Origin: Chrysomallon squamiferum
Lineage: Eukaryota > Mollusca > Gastropoda > Neomphalida > Peltospiridae
DNA length: 64,000 nucleotides
Direction: 5' to 3'
Assembly: GCA_012295275.1 (NCBI GenBank)
Contig: CM022673.1
Location: forward strand, 9,448,288 to 9,512,287
Each line of letters opens with the position of its first letter. Positions within the stretch are counted from its first letter, which is position 1. Below are positions 1 through 14,204 of the stretch, piece after piece. The notes under the pieces are model-generated. The model searched no databases. It saw only the letters and a program-made list of their open reading frames with translations, and was not told the DNA's origin. The position numbers and the translations under genes are program-made.

Positions 1-490
1 ACACAAAAAAAAAAAAACAGCTGAACAAATCCTTGAATCACGAGAATAAAGAAAACTGAAATCAGCCAAGCTGAAGAAAAATCAGGTAAATGAGGAGAAA
101 AAGTGTAGAGAGGTGCTGCAGCATATTAAAAATGATGTTAACACACATCAGTCTGGGCTGATAGTGCAATCTGTGTGTGTGTGTGGAGTGGCGGTATGAG
201 TATATACGGAGATCGGAAATAGTGTACAAGCCTGAACTGTAAAAAATACTCCAGTTAGACTCATGTTTACACTGCCACTGGAGAGTTAGCTAATGTGGGA
301 TGCAAACAGGACAGAATGAGAAACAGAGACTGACAGACAGCTCTTTGCCTGCATATGTGGGAAACACACAGAGAGAAAGAGAGAGAGAGAGAGAGGAGGG
401 AGTGAACACACACCCCTATGCTTGTACGAGATAAAGAAAGAACTGGTAACGTTGTGTTAGAAAAGAAATAAAATAATAAAGAGGGAGGGG

Positions 491-491
<1 letters not shown>

Positions 492-580
<89 letters not shown>
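492..580. repeat. (GA)n microsatellite
   Basis: An almost perfect dinucleotide array of about 89 bp; imperfect GA continues around it (370-395, 600-655). Confidence 0.95.
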
Positions 581-586
<6 letters not shown>

Positions 587-1409
587 CAGGGTAAAGTGAA
601 AAAGAGAGAGGGAGAGAGAGATATGGAAAGATTGAGAGATTGAGAGAATGAGAGAAATAGCTCCAACACAACTAATCTTAACTAAGAAAGAGAATGAAAG
701 AACTTGTAATTCTGTTTGAGAAACAAAAAATGAGACAAAAATGAGTCAGATAGACAGACAGAGATAGACAGACATAGATAAACTGACTGTAATTCACAAA
801 GCAAAAGAGAGAGAAAGATAATATAAAAAAAACCAGAGAGAGAAAAAACCTGCCTGCTTCCTTAGTGTTTTCTGCCTGGGACTCCCCCTGTGTTCACAAA
901 GATGGTGTGAACACACATTAGTTATGAGTTGTTCGGTTGAGGATTTGGAGAGGGAACAGTGTGTGATGGATGATGGAAATGAGTTTTTGTAATTGATTTT
1001 TTTTTATTTGACTGTAATGACTCTTTTAAATCGTGGGTAACTGGGTTGTTTGGGATTTTAAAATCTATTTTTCTTTTGTTTATATTTTTTATTAAAAAAA
1101 AAAATTAAAAAAAAAATGTATTTATGTATTTTAAAAAAATGTCATGCATGTATGTATTTATATATTTTTGCATGTATTTCATTTTATTTTATTTCAATTT
1201 TATCTGTATGCATGCAATTTTATTTTATTTTATTTCATTTTCATTTCATTTCATTTCAATTTTATTTTATTACTTTATTTTTGTTATGTATTTTAGGGAT
1301 AATTTTTCAACTGGGAGATAGGGTATCATAATTATTGTTTTCTGCTTATGTGGGTGGTATTCGTTTTTTCTTCATTATTAAAATCTTACTTTATTCTTCT
1401 TTTTTTTTT

Positions 1410-1441
<32 letters not shown>

Positions 1442-2543
1442 TAAATTATTAAATAATTTAAATCATTGTAACAGTTAATAATCCAAAGTACAGCTCATGA
1501 TTTTGTTTCCTTTTTCTTTCTAAAATAATTTTTTTAGGAAACAGATGGCTATCTGTGACAAAAAGAGGTCTTTTGTTAAACAGAATTATCGTGCTTGAAA
1601 ATTATAGCTTGCTGGTGACAAATATTAATTCACACCAAAGAAACAGGTTTTTTTTGTTATTTGTAGGAATGAGTAATACTATAATTAGGTCGTCAAAAAG
1701 AAAGAATTCTTAATAAAGTGGGGAAGAAATATTTTGGAAGAGTTTTCTGGGGTTTATTTGTTTTTATTGTTTCAAATATTTTAAAAGAAAGAAAGAAAAA
1801 AAAATAGAGACAGAAGAAAGAAAAAGTAAATTAAAGAAAAACAATGAAAATGAGTGAAAGAAAAAAAATAAAAAAAGAAAATAGATATGAAAGAAAAACA
1901 ATAAAACAAAGAGAGAGAGAGTAAAAATAGAGAAAAGGAAAAGAGAAACAATGATAATATTAAGAAAGAAAGAAAGAAAAACAAAAGCAAATGAAAAAAA
2001 TGAAAAAATACAGCCTTAGAAAGCCAAGTGTACAGAGGTAATCTAATAAATAAATAAACAAAATTTTAAAATTAACTTTAAAATAAAACAAAACTGAATC
2101 AAATTAAACTAAAATTTAAATATATAAAGCAACAAAAATTTTTAAAAAAAAAATTAAAAAATGAAAATAAAACAATAAAACAAAATAAATAAAAATGAAA
2201 ATAAAAATACAACAGAACAAAATAAAATAAATAAAATAAAATAATAATGAAATAATAAGAAAAATTAAGAAAAAAAAAAATTGGGATGATCCCCCACTTA
2301 GGAAATGACTCAGATGAAAGACTGATGTAAAACAAAGTGTTACTCTGTTATAACATCTTCATACATTTTGAATTGGAATGACTCATCACAGCCTGCTTAA
2401 ACTTTATTATTTTAACCTTTAATTTGCATAAATATGATATCATCCTCAAGATAATGATTGGTAGAAAGGCAGACAAAGAGAGAAAAATTAACTGAAAGGA
2501 GAAACATATTACAAGACGCCACAAACATTTTGTACACGAAGAT

Positions 2544-2643
<100 letters not shown>

Positions 2644-4874
2644 TGATAATTAAAATCAGAAATAAATATACATGTTTTTCTAGATGACATAGATATACAG
2701 TATACAAAATAACAAAGATAAGAAAACAGGTAGACAGAAAATGGGAGATATAGAAAAACTAAGAAAGAGAGAAAAAATAATACAGAGAGTAAGAAAAAGA
2801 AAAAGAAAGAAAATTAAAGAGAAGAGGGAAGAGACAAATATACAGGAAAGAAAAACAAAAAAAAAACAACGAAGAAAATAACATTAAAGTAACATTTAAA
2901 TAACTTTTAAAACTAATAGGCCAGCAATTAAATCTAAATCGTTATGACCCTAATAACCAATGCAAACATTGAAATAAAAACTCCCAGCTAATCATTATGT
3001 CATTAAGGAATGTCAAACAAGGAAAAAAAAAAAAAAAAAAAAAATCATTTCAACAAATAATGTTTAGATTTACTCAGCTCTCTGAAAGATTTATAACAAA
3101 ACTGTGACGCTAAATCTGTCAAAACTCCAATAACAGACATCAAAACCTTCATTTACAACTAAGAGGGATAACAAACCAAAAAAAAAATTAAAAATTAAAA
3201 ATTAAAAAACAAATTAAAAAGCTAAAATTTCAAAAAGCTATCAATCACTTGTTACATTAAACACAGATTATCTGGACTAAGGTTTCGACTTTCATTCTCT
3301 TGTCTACAGTTCACATCGATATTGATGTTAGAGATTTTTTTAGCTGATGACTTTATGAACAGAAGGAACCCAGATGAAAGGAAGATTGAAAAATCGAAGA
3401 GAAAATGAAAGCACAAAGCGAAGCACAAAGAGAAAAGTCGAGCGATTCCAGTTGTCGGAAGATTGATTACCTGCACACGTTTTGCAAGGTGCACGGGCTT
3501 GCACTACCTGTATTTTTGACAGGTAATTACAAAATGAGAACAGGTATGAAATGTTTTAAGGTGTATTCATGTCCATTGCTGAGTTCTTTTATTACAAAAA
3601 AAAAAAAAAAAAAGAAAAGAAAAAAGAGAAATAGAAAAAAATAGAAAGGAAAAATGGCAGATAAAGAAAGTCATTAATTTTGTTTGTGAAAAAGAATTGT
3701 AAAAAAATGGGAGATATGTTGTATCCTTGATTAAAGTGACTGAATAAAATAAAACAGAGCAAGATATTTTCTTTAAAAATATTCCTGTATATGCTGTCTT
3801 AGTTTTATTTGAAAAAAAACAACAAAAAAAACAACCACCCCTGCAAACCCCCCTAAAAAAAACAGCCATTAATTTTCCTTGTAAAATAACAGCAGAACTG
3901 AGATATCCATAATCAAAATGGAAAAAATGAAAACAAAAAATGAAATTTGTAAATTTATTCCTTGTCAGTGCTATGTTATTTTGCATGAAAGAAGAAAAAG
4001 CACTGTTCTGAAGAAGGCAAAGGTCAAATATCGGTGTTTGAAATAAAATAGATGGAAACATGAAACTTTTTTGAAAGCATTCTGCTGCCAATGGCATGGG
4101 GAAAAAAAAAAAAAAAAAAAGGAAATGAAAAGGGTCGTTAATTTTATTTTCAAAAGGATGTGAAACTATTATTATGTAAATGTATCATTAAACCAGGTTT
4201 TGAATTGAATTGGTCAGTGTTGTTTTACAGACAGCAAAGGTATCGACATAATGGAGTCAAAATAAGAATTTAAAAAAAAAAAAAAAAATTTCCCCTCCTA
4301 CCTTTTACAATCAACATTTAGTGTGATATTGTTTCTTTTGTGTTGTTTTTCTTTGTTTGTTTTATATTTCAGTAAAATGAATGAATAAAAAAATAAATTT
4401 GAATTTAAGAAAAAAACATGTTTCTGTTTTCAGAAACAAAATTTTTTTTATGGAATACTGAGAATTTTTATAATCTTAAATTTGAAATTTAAAAAATAAA
4501 GCATTATTTAAATTTAAATAAAAAATAAAAATATTAGAACTGCAAAAGGGAGATAATTTATGTCTGTTTTAAAACAAGCTCTGCTCATGTTGCCAGTGTG
4601 TCATTTGAGACCTATGAGCCATCAATTAGAATCAGGCTTCTAGAAAACACTACAATGTCTGCTTACAGCTCAGCCAATCAGCCGTTCACTTTGAAAAACT
4701 AATGAGAAGTGACAGAGAAACACAAGCTAAAAAATTAATAATAATAATAAATAAATACAATTAAAAATAAAATCATACAAAACCATGCATAATTAAGTTA
4801 ATGGGTGGAGGAAATGAACACAAAAAAAAATGATGGAAGTGAAAAATGACAAACAAAAAAATGAAGAGAAGTTG

Positions 4875-4908
<34 letters not shown>

Positions 4909-6887
4909 ACTGATAAAATGAATGATCTAAATTAATTTTGCACCTTTTGATGGGATCTGGTTTTTTTTTTAATGATTAAGAATGACAATAATTTAATTTT
5001 CAGGATTAAGCATCCATACAAAGAAATTCAGCTTTTTCACAATTCTTCAATATCAAGAATTTATAAAACTCAAGATAGTATTTGAATATTTGTAATTAAC
5101 CTTTTTTTAGTCAAGAATATTTCCACTTTAACTGACTGCTTTGTATATGTCAGCAACATCTTTTACTTAATATCATACCATATGGTTTTGTGTTCTGTTA
5201 ATTGTCTGTTTTATTATCAATATTTACTAATTTAAAAAAAAATATATTTTATTCATTTTATTTCTTTTACAGGATATGAAGACATATCTATATAAAAATG
5301 ATATATACTAATGATACAGTAAAAGTATCTAAACTACAGAATATTCATAAAAAAACACATTCTTACTAATAAAATAAAAATAAAAAATTATCACGTTTTA
5401 GCTGAACAAATTTCATAATTCTCAAACTTATCAACAAAACTATCTACAAAGTAAAAACAGATAAATGTAAAATTTTCTTTCTAAATATATTCAAACAATA
5501 TTATCTATAAAAATAATCTAAAAATCATTAAATTAATAATTTAAAAAAAAAAATCCACAAATTCACAGAATTAAAAACCATGCCCCCAGTGTATATATAT
5601 CATTAATAAACTAAACTAATATAAAAAGTTTACCTGAATATATTTCAAAATCAACAGCAGACATGGTTATCCAGTTAAGAAAGTTTGTTCAAAGATAGAG
5701 GAAGTTGTGAATGGAAGAGGTTATCATAAACGAACCTAATCAATCAACTTTATTCTAATTTGCAGATGCCCTAAAGGTAAGTTTACAGTTATTGACTTTA
5801 TGTAACGGTTTCTAATATGAAATAATACTAAAACTTTCAAGTTAATGTATTTTTTAAAATATGAAAGTTTTATTCTTTTTTTATTTTAACTCATTAATTT
5901 CACTCTTTTCATACAAATTCCTTCTTCTTCTTCTCTTCTGTCTTTTATCCCATTTTTTTATTTGCTTTCTTCCTCGTCACCTTTCTCTGTAATATAAATT
6001 ATATCACTCTCCATCCTTCAATCTATTTCTTTCATTTTTCTTTTCTCTCTCTCTCATTTTTCTTTTCTCTCTCTCATTTTCTTTATCTGCAATATCTTAG
6101 GGCATGCACAAGATTTTCATTTTTCTCTTATTTATTTACTGTTGATGTTTTCTTGTTTTATATATATTATAAACTTTTTTATATTTATTTCTGATTATTT
6201 TCTTTGATTTATTATTTTAATTTTGTTTATTTATTTATTTTACTCTATTTTATTTTTTATTTTTTTATTTTTTTGGCTTCTGTTTCATTTTGTTTTGTTA
6301 AATATTTATTTATTTGTTATTTTTTTGTTGTTTTTTTCATTTAATTTCAGCTTTTATTTTAATTTTTTTTTTTTTTTTATTAAATAATATATATATTTAT
6401 TTACTTACTTAATATTTTTAGCTGTTTTTCCTGCTATTATTTATATTTTAGAAATAAAACTGACACTAAAAGATAAATTACAGAGACATTAATATCACTA
6501 CTAAAACTTTTATTACCTGCTCTTCAACACTTTAACTGTTTTATATAGCAATTTACAAATTTACTTTATTCATTTACTTTAAAAATAAATAAATAAATAA
6601 AAAAATAAAAAATTCTGCTTTAAGAAAACAGATCATTAATTTTATAGCTTCAATCCATCAGGCATGTTGCACTCACCTGTGTTGTGGTTCAGGTAAAAGG
6701 TGTGTTGTGCAAGCCTCAGGTAAATAAACAAAGTTCTGACAGGTCCAGTGACACATTAAGAAAATAACACACCTTTAAGAGATCTGGCTGTAAGGGCTGT
6801 GTGAGAAAATTTTTTTTTTTTTTTTTTTTTTAAAATAGAGGAAGGAAGGAATGATATAAGCTGAAGTAGTGAGAGAGATAAAGTGAT

Positions 6888-6903
6888 TGAGAGAGAGAGA
6901 GAG

Positions 6904-6968
<65 letters not shown>

Positions 6969-6990
6969 TACAGAGATAGAGAGAGTAAGA

Positions 6991-7053
<63 letters not shown>
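6888..7053. repeat. Compound (GA)n microsatellite
   Basis: Two long perfect GA blocks are separated by a short interruption containing ATACAGAGATAG and AGTAAGAAGACAG. Confidence 0.95.
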
Positions 7054-7055
<2 letters not shown>

Positions 7056-8779
7056 AAAAAACCTATTCTTGAATGAGTAACAGAAACACCTGGTATAAGA
7101 CAGAGAAAACAACAGCTAGCAAGAGAGAGAGAAAGAATTAAAAAAAACAAAAAATAAAGAATGAAGGAAGGAAAAAAACTGTAAAAAAGAGCCTTAGAAC
7201 TTAGTGAACAAACAAAAAAATTTACTTCCAAATAAAGCCCAAACATAGCAAGAAAATAAAAATTAAAGAAAAAAGAATACAAAAAGAAAAACAGAAAAAC
7301 AAAAATTAAAGAAAAATAATTATGCTGAAAAAATAAATTAAAAAAACCCAAACAAATGAGAATAATGTTGCTTAAAACAGCTTATCTTAAACAAAAAACT
7401 CCCCCAAAAAACAAGTTTGTGTTGAATATATTTCCTAACATTTTATCACAATATATATACATTTTTTTCTTTTTAAAATAAATATTTCACAAAACAACAC
7501 ATCATAAAGCATAGCTGCAGTGCAAAAACTATATCACCTGCCTCAGCAATACATGCATGCATTAATCAGCAAAGATTTAGAAATATTTTCATAAAAGATG
7601 ACAACATACTAGCTGTGTTAACTAAAAGATGGGGGAAGTTTTGTAAATAAAAAGATCTGCATATTCACACGTAATTAAAACACTACCTCAAATGTGTACA
7701 GACTTTAAAGAAATTAAAAAAATATATATATATTTTAAAGCTGTTTTGATTCTGAATAATATTTGTAAAATAAACTTGTATCTTCCTAACAAACCTCTGC
7801 AAGGCAATTTGACCACAGAACCTATCATTCTAAAGCTGCTTGCTCAACAATTGTAAAACTGAGGGTGGTGTATTAAACTTGTCAAAAATAGAAGAAGATG
7901 GTTAAAATACATTTGTAAAACCATAAAAACACTAAAGCTGATAAAACAAAGAATAATAAAATTGTGTTTCTCTGTTTGTATAAATTTGAATGACACCAAC
8001 AAAAAAAAAAAAAAAAAAAAAAAAATAAAAAAAAATGATGGTTCAATATAAAATTTATGTATCAGTTTCAGAAATCACAGTTAAGATATAAAAGAAAGGA
8101 TAAATGTAATGGTGAACATAATAAATGTAAAAATAGAAATTATTTTAAAAGTCAAAGGTAGTAAAATATTTACTCTTTCTTTCATGTTTTATTATTTTAT
8201 ACTGAACTTCTTTTTATTTATTTTTTAACCTTGTTCTTGAATTTTCTTTTGTATCTTAAGTAATTTATTTACATTTTAATTTTTAATTTTTTTTATTTTG
8301 CTTTTGAATTTATCCATTTTTTGTTTTTCAGTTTCATCATTTCTATTTAATATTTGATTTCTGCTTTATTTATTTTGAATTTTCTATGTTTTATTTTTAG
8401 TTAAATTATTTTAGATATTTTCCCTATTGGTTTTAATTTAACTACATTTTTCTTATTATTTTATTTTAAGGCAGAATTTAAAAGAAAAAACCAAAATAAC
8501 AACAAAAATTTTTATAAAAAAATCTAGCAATTAACATTACCAGAAAAAAATTTCTCTCAAAACAATCAAAAAAAATCTCACAATTTTTCAGCCAAATGTA
8601 TTTATTTTATTTTCACCTTCAAATCTAAACAAACTTCCTAAACACATATTCACATAAACCCATCTGAGAAATGTTAGAATTTCAAATTAGTGAATCAAAT
8701 CAGTAATGACAAACATATTCTCCCAGACAGTGATAGAAAAATTCCTTCATCAAACAGATAATAACAAACAGATGTGGTC

Positions 8780-9055
8780 AAAGTATTTTCAAATTAGCAA
8801 CAACAAATTTACATATCTTTTCAAAACTAATTAAACAGTCTCAGTACAGACTGGAAAAGATGCCTTGCTGCTGTTCATAAGAATTAACTCTTGTGGTTAT
8901 GGCAGCAAGTTACCTAAAATCATTTTCAAATTTGCCTGAACTAATCTACATAATTACCTTCCAAACCTTATTAAATATCCTTTCTCTAGAGACTTCAGAA
9001 AAGTTTCCTTGCTGCTTTGGTTAAAAGTGTCCTTGGAAGTTATGGAGCAGATTTC
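8780..9055. repeat. Diverged tandem pair, about 145-bp unit
   Basis: Two direct copies share TTTTCAAATT, a CTACATA/TTACATA block, CTTGCTGCT and GTTATGG landmarks in the same order (8780-8913 and 8925-9055). They belong to the larger repeat family at 8690-10400. Confidence 0.6.
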
Positions 9056-10459
9056 TTATATCAAAATTAATAACAGTAATAATGATATAATAAAATTTAA
9101 AAACTATTAAAAAAAATTAAAATTTGAAAACAGAAAAAAAAACATAACACTGACATCTTCCCCATTTAAGTAGGAATAACATATTAACAGTAAAAAGTTT
9201 AGCTATGATAATAAATAAAATTTTAAAAAATATTAGAGAAAAAAAAATTACCCTCAAAAATCCACAAACAAAACAACAACATAATACTGACATCTAATAT
9301 TAAATCTTACCACTACTGAGATAGGAATCAGACGATTTATAACACTAAAATTTCAGCTATGTCAGAAGCAGTCAAAATCCAGAAATCTTACTTGACCCAT
9401 GAAAACATGATACAAAACACTAGATGTAGGTATGATATGAAATACCAAAGATTCTTTTAAAAACTGTTACAACTCAGTGTACTGCATGTGTTGTAACATT
9501 TATTATAAGTACAAAGAAAAATAAAACTCAAGACCCTACAAACACATACTGAGAGGTTAAAAATATTCTTGATTTATAACAATTTTATCATCTCCTAGAG
9601 TCCTACAAAAGCAGTGTTTGAATTCATCACACCAAATACTGACAGATGACAACAAACAGATGTCATCAAAATATTTTTGCATTAGTCATGTCAAATCTAC
9701 ACATTTTTCAAAACTAATCAAAATACTAAATCTGCAGACTAAAGATAGCTTTATCTCTCAGTTGTAGAGTTTGGCCATGGGTGGTCTTAGGATCAATCCT
9801 TCACAGAGGTCCTAAAGGAGTTTTTCACAATCTAATCAGTAACCACTGCATGATAGATTGTGTTCAGACCAATGAGAAGGCATACATTAAAACATATTTT
9901 GCTGCTAATTTGAAACAGTAACTTTGGAACAGTGTTCATAGGTTTATCTTTTATATTAAAATTAGTATTACATTTTTTATTATATTAATTTACTAAGTAA
10001 TATACTGATACAAATATTAACTCATTTCTGCAGCTGTTTAGATATCTGTGACAAAATTCTCCCTGTTAAGTGCAAATGGATAACAATAATAATAGACAGA
10101 CACAGACCAAATATTTTCAAATTAACCATATCAGATCAACATAGCTTTCAAAACTAATCATATACTCAGAAGAAACTAGAAATAGGTTATAACTTAATGT
10201 TACTGGCTGCTGGTTCAAATATCTTTGGTGTACAATTCTGGTTAATTCACATTCCAGCCAGATCTGTAAGACTAGAATGCGTGTTATATCCATTATTGTT
10301 GTGTTTGTTCGAATCTATGAGAAGGTTTATATAAATGTTCTCTTTCTGCTAATCAGTAAAAACACATCTTATAGTTGTACCAGAATAAGGATCAGAATTT
10401 TCACTTTATTAGCATAAAACAAAAAATTAAATAAATAAATGTTAGTAACACTTAAAACT

Positions 10460-10460
10460 T

Positions 10461-10499
<39 letters not shown>

Positions 10500-10523
10500 T
10501 AAATACATACACACACACACACA
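10460..10523. repeat. (CA)n microsatellite
   Basis: A CA array interrupted by ACATACATAAATAC. Confidence 0.9.
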
Positions 10524-11225
10524 TGTATACTTTAAGAATGTACAGCATCTGAGTTTAATAACTCAAAATCAGAAGTCCCAGTTTTAATAAAGCTATATCA
10601 AGTTTTGGAACTTTAAACAGAAAAAATGTAAATAATGCATATATTTGTATTTACACAGCAGATCCTTTAAACAAATATAATAAAACAAATATTTGTACAA
10701 GTGTAACATATTATTTATTCAGTATTGTAAATTTATTTACAATACCAAACTCAACTAAATAATTATTTATTAAACAGAGCATACCATGAAGAAATTCTGT
10801 TTATTTTCTTTACATTCTTTATGTAATTTATGTTGCTAATTTGTATGCTGCTAATTTTTATATATATATATACACACACACACATATAGGTGGTACACAG
10901 TGACAAACACATTTAAGGAACCATGCAACATTTTCAGAATACAACCAAAAATACCAGAGATGGGAAATAATTCCAGGACTGTCAGAGTTATCTCCTCCTC
11001 CCATGATATTTCTAAGACAACTTTTGAATTATAATACCCACAAAATATTACCACAAATGTGTAAATTAAAATAAACTGTCTTTTCAGTACAATATGAAAC
11101 AACTATAGGCCTGGGAAGAATTGTCTGTTCAGGATTTATCTCCCTTGACAAGAATTAATAATAATAATAATAATAATAACAACAAAAAAGTATTAATGAA
11201 TTAGAAATGGAATAAAATGACTAAC

Positions 11226-11607
11226 CTGCAAACATGCTGGTGTCAACCTCTCCACCACCAACAGCAGAAGCAACAGCAGCAGCAGCACTGAACACAACTT
11301 TATGGCTTGAAGAGTTATCACCTCCTGAATTATCTCCCTCTGAGCTTTCTTTCACTTCACTGGAATTCACAGTTTCTTCCACTTTTTCCGGGACCGTTTC
11401 AAGGATCTGAGAATGACCTCTCTCCACTTTGATGGTCAGGTTATCCCCACTGTCTGGAATTTCGTCTGGAATGTTGGATTTCTCACTGTCTGGATTGTCA
11501 GACACTGACACGGTTAGGATTTCATTGTCTGCAAGTTTGGCGATGTTCGTGTCAGCCAGGAGGTAGGAATCTGTCAAAGTTTCCATATCCTTCGATTTCC
11601 GCTTTTC
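11226..11607 (-). CDS. ANKS1: ANKS1 exon 13 (acidic/serine linker)
   Basis: The acceptor is CCAATAG and the donor GCAG|GTTAGT. It encodes EKRKSKDMETLTDSYLLADT through SEGDNSGGDNSSSHK to a poly-Ala run VVFSAAAAVASAVGGG. It lies before the expected first SAM domain. It leaves in phase 1, so at least one further exon must exist left of the window or in 1-11225. Confidence 0.8.
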
Positions 11608-13669
11608 CTATTGGAAAATTCAAATACACTGAATTGGTCATTTTTTTACCAAATATTTATGATTACTCATTTTCATTTCATTATATTTTGACAATTTTTT
11701 TTCTTTTTTTTTTCCATTTTTTTTTTTTTTTTTTTTTTTTATTATTAATGTTGTTGTAATTTTTTATTACATAGATTTTGTAAAATACATAAATTAAAAT
11801 TTAAAAAAATAATAATAAAATTACTGTTATTTATTAAAATTATTAGAATCATCATCATCATTACTCCAAAATACAGTAGAATATCATTTTCTGTATTTCA
11901 TCTTTATTTTATATTTCACATAATAAAGATATTTAAGTAATTAAAAAAAAAAAAAAAAAAATAAAAATTATTTTAAAAACTCTAAATCAATTAATCATAA
12001 ATTATATTTATCAAATACATTTTTTTTTTTTTTTTTTTTAAAATAGTGTAAAACATACAAAATTAATAATTTAAACAAAAGCAACTACAATTGTTAGCAT
12101 CAAATCTAGCCAAAAAAATAATTTAAAAATGAGTTAATAAGCTAAAAACCTAATTAATTTATATTAATAGTTATTAGTTTATATTATAATTAGATTAAAT
12201 CACACAATTTTGTAAATATTACTGCATAAAGAAGAAACCTGCTCACATCAAGGGTTACTCTTACTATTACCAAAGCAAGAAATTTCTTGTATGAACAACA
12301 TTCCCATAAACATTCAAACACATATTATGTAACTTAAGATACACAGATTGTGGAGCACTGGTTGAATAGGAAAATATCTCTAAATAACAACTAAGATTAT
12401 AGATCCTATACACTGTGTTAGCCAAATTCCCGCATTCAAAACTGACTGAAACAGGCCCTTCAGATTCAAATACAGACCTCCATTACCAAAAATCAGAATA
12501 TGAATCAAGTACATTTATGTCCGTTTGGTATAACAGTTAAAAAAAGAACCCCAACTTGAGAAACCAATATGTTTTCCTGAGTTAGTACTGTTAAATTCCT
12601 GTTTTTCTTTCCATTTCCAGTTTTTAGTATCGATATACAGTTTTAGTTGAATATCGTTACAAATATAAATAACAATAAAAACAGAATTAATTAATAAACG
12701 ACAATGTCAATCAAAAAATATCATTTAAATATTATTTAAGAGCATTTGAAATATATTCTTTAATGTATAAACGAATGAAAGCCGGATTCTTAAAAACTTT
12801 GTTGTTTTTATGTAATTGTATGAAAACGAATGCATTTTGAAAATCTAATAAAATAAAATAAAATAAAGCTTAGTATTTGTACATGATATTGTATTATTTT
12901 TCTACATTATTATTTGTATGTTTATTTTCAGTTTAACATGTGTTGGAAGAATTAAAAGAAAGAAAGATTTCTGTGGATGTATGTATGTCTGTGCATGTTT
13001 GTTTATTTGTGTGTACATCAATACTTATAAAAGCAGATTAAATATCCATAAAGATAATATATAAATATGCAAATACAAGGTCTACTGGTTATATAAGCTA
13101 TATTATATCCCAAAGCAAAACAGGCATAAAAGCATATTTATTTACAATCAAAATATTTCTTGTACTGCTAGAATTAAAAAAGAAAGTCAGCAACTTTAAT
13201 ATAAATATATCATACATTAGATATTTAAGTTACAGTTTAAAAAGGCTATTGATACACATGTTGATATTGATTTAATATCCATCAAACAACTTCTTAAAAA
13301 CTGATTTAAATTTTATGTCTTTAATTTTAAAATATCTTAACTATTTTAGTTTTTTTCACATTAAACAAATTTTAGGATAAAAATATGTAAAAATAAAAAA
13401 TCAGTATTTTGTATTTTTATTTCAAAATAAATAAACAAATATATAATAATAATATTAATAATAATAATAAAATAATAAAATAAGAATGATAATAAAATAA
13501 TTATAATAATGAATAATACTAAGAATGAAATAATAATAAAATAATAATAATAATAATAATAAATAACAAAATAATAAAATAATATAATAGTGAAATAATA
13601 ATAAAATAAGAAGTATGAAAAAATAATAATATATTAATAATAACAATAATAATAATATATAATAATAAT

Positions 13670-13758
<89 letters not shown>

Positions 13759-13855
13759 AATAATAATAAAATAATAATAATAATAAAATAATAATAATAA
13801 TGAAATAATAATAAAATAATAAGAAGAAAGAAAAAAAATAATAATAACAATAATA

Positions 13856-13886
<31 letters not shown>

Positions 13887-14158
13887 CAGAAAATCTGTAA
13901 TGTTTTATTAAGTCTTTGCTGTGCTGCAGGTCTAGGTGTGTGTGTGTTTGTTAGCAAAGCCGAGCTACCTGAGGGTTAATTTTCAGAGTTATTCCACTCA
14001 CTGCTGTGGTGGGTGAAGGTGGTGGGTGATCTGGGGTGGGAGGCTGTACGTAGCTCGATGGAGACAGTGGAATTTCACTACCCCCAAGACTAATCCGTTT
14101 TGAGTCAAGAGGCAGGGAAGAAGGTTTCTGAGCTTTGTCACCATTGCCTGCAAGATTC

Positions 14159-14204
<46 letters not shown>

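Noticed and set aside
267-669. Ser/Leu-repeat reading frames on the minus strand over (GA)n, and similar ones at 2348-2707 and 6756-7351.
   Set aside because: Pure dinucleotide repeat translated as Ser-Leu; no non-repeat coding flank.
855-897. Possible small minus-strand exon after GTGAACACAG, open in two frames.
   Set aside because: The donor GTTTTT is poor, the expected phase 1 frame hits a stop, and there is no family similarity.
3471-3507. Possible 37-nt ANKS1 exon 14 (minus; ATACAG acceptor, CAG|GTAATC donor, phase-compatible, GSASPCTLQNVC).
   Set aside because: Too short to judge, has a weak polypyrimidine tract and no match to the known SAM-proximal sequence.
6665-6800. Minus-strand splice-like signals (CACAG|GTGAGT, CTTACAG).
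   Set aside because: No frame joins in phase 1 from exon 13 to a protein resembling a SAM domain; likely chance.
10851-11102. Minus-strand 83-codon frame with little simple repeat (ends in YVCVCIYIYKN).
   Set aside because: No splice sites or family similarity, and the end runs into (CA)n/(TA)n; probably non-coding.
13455-13957. Long Tyr/Ile/Leu-rich reading frames on the minus strand.
   Set aside because: They are translations of the (AAT)n array.
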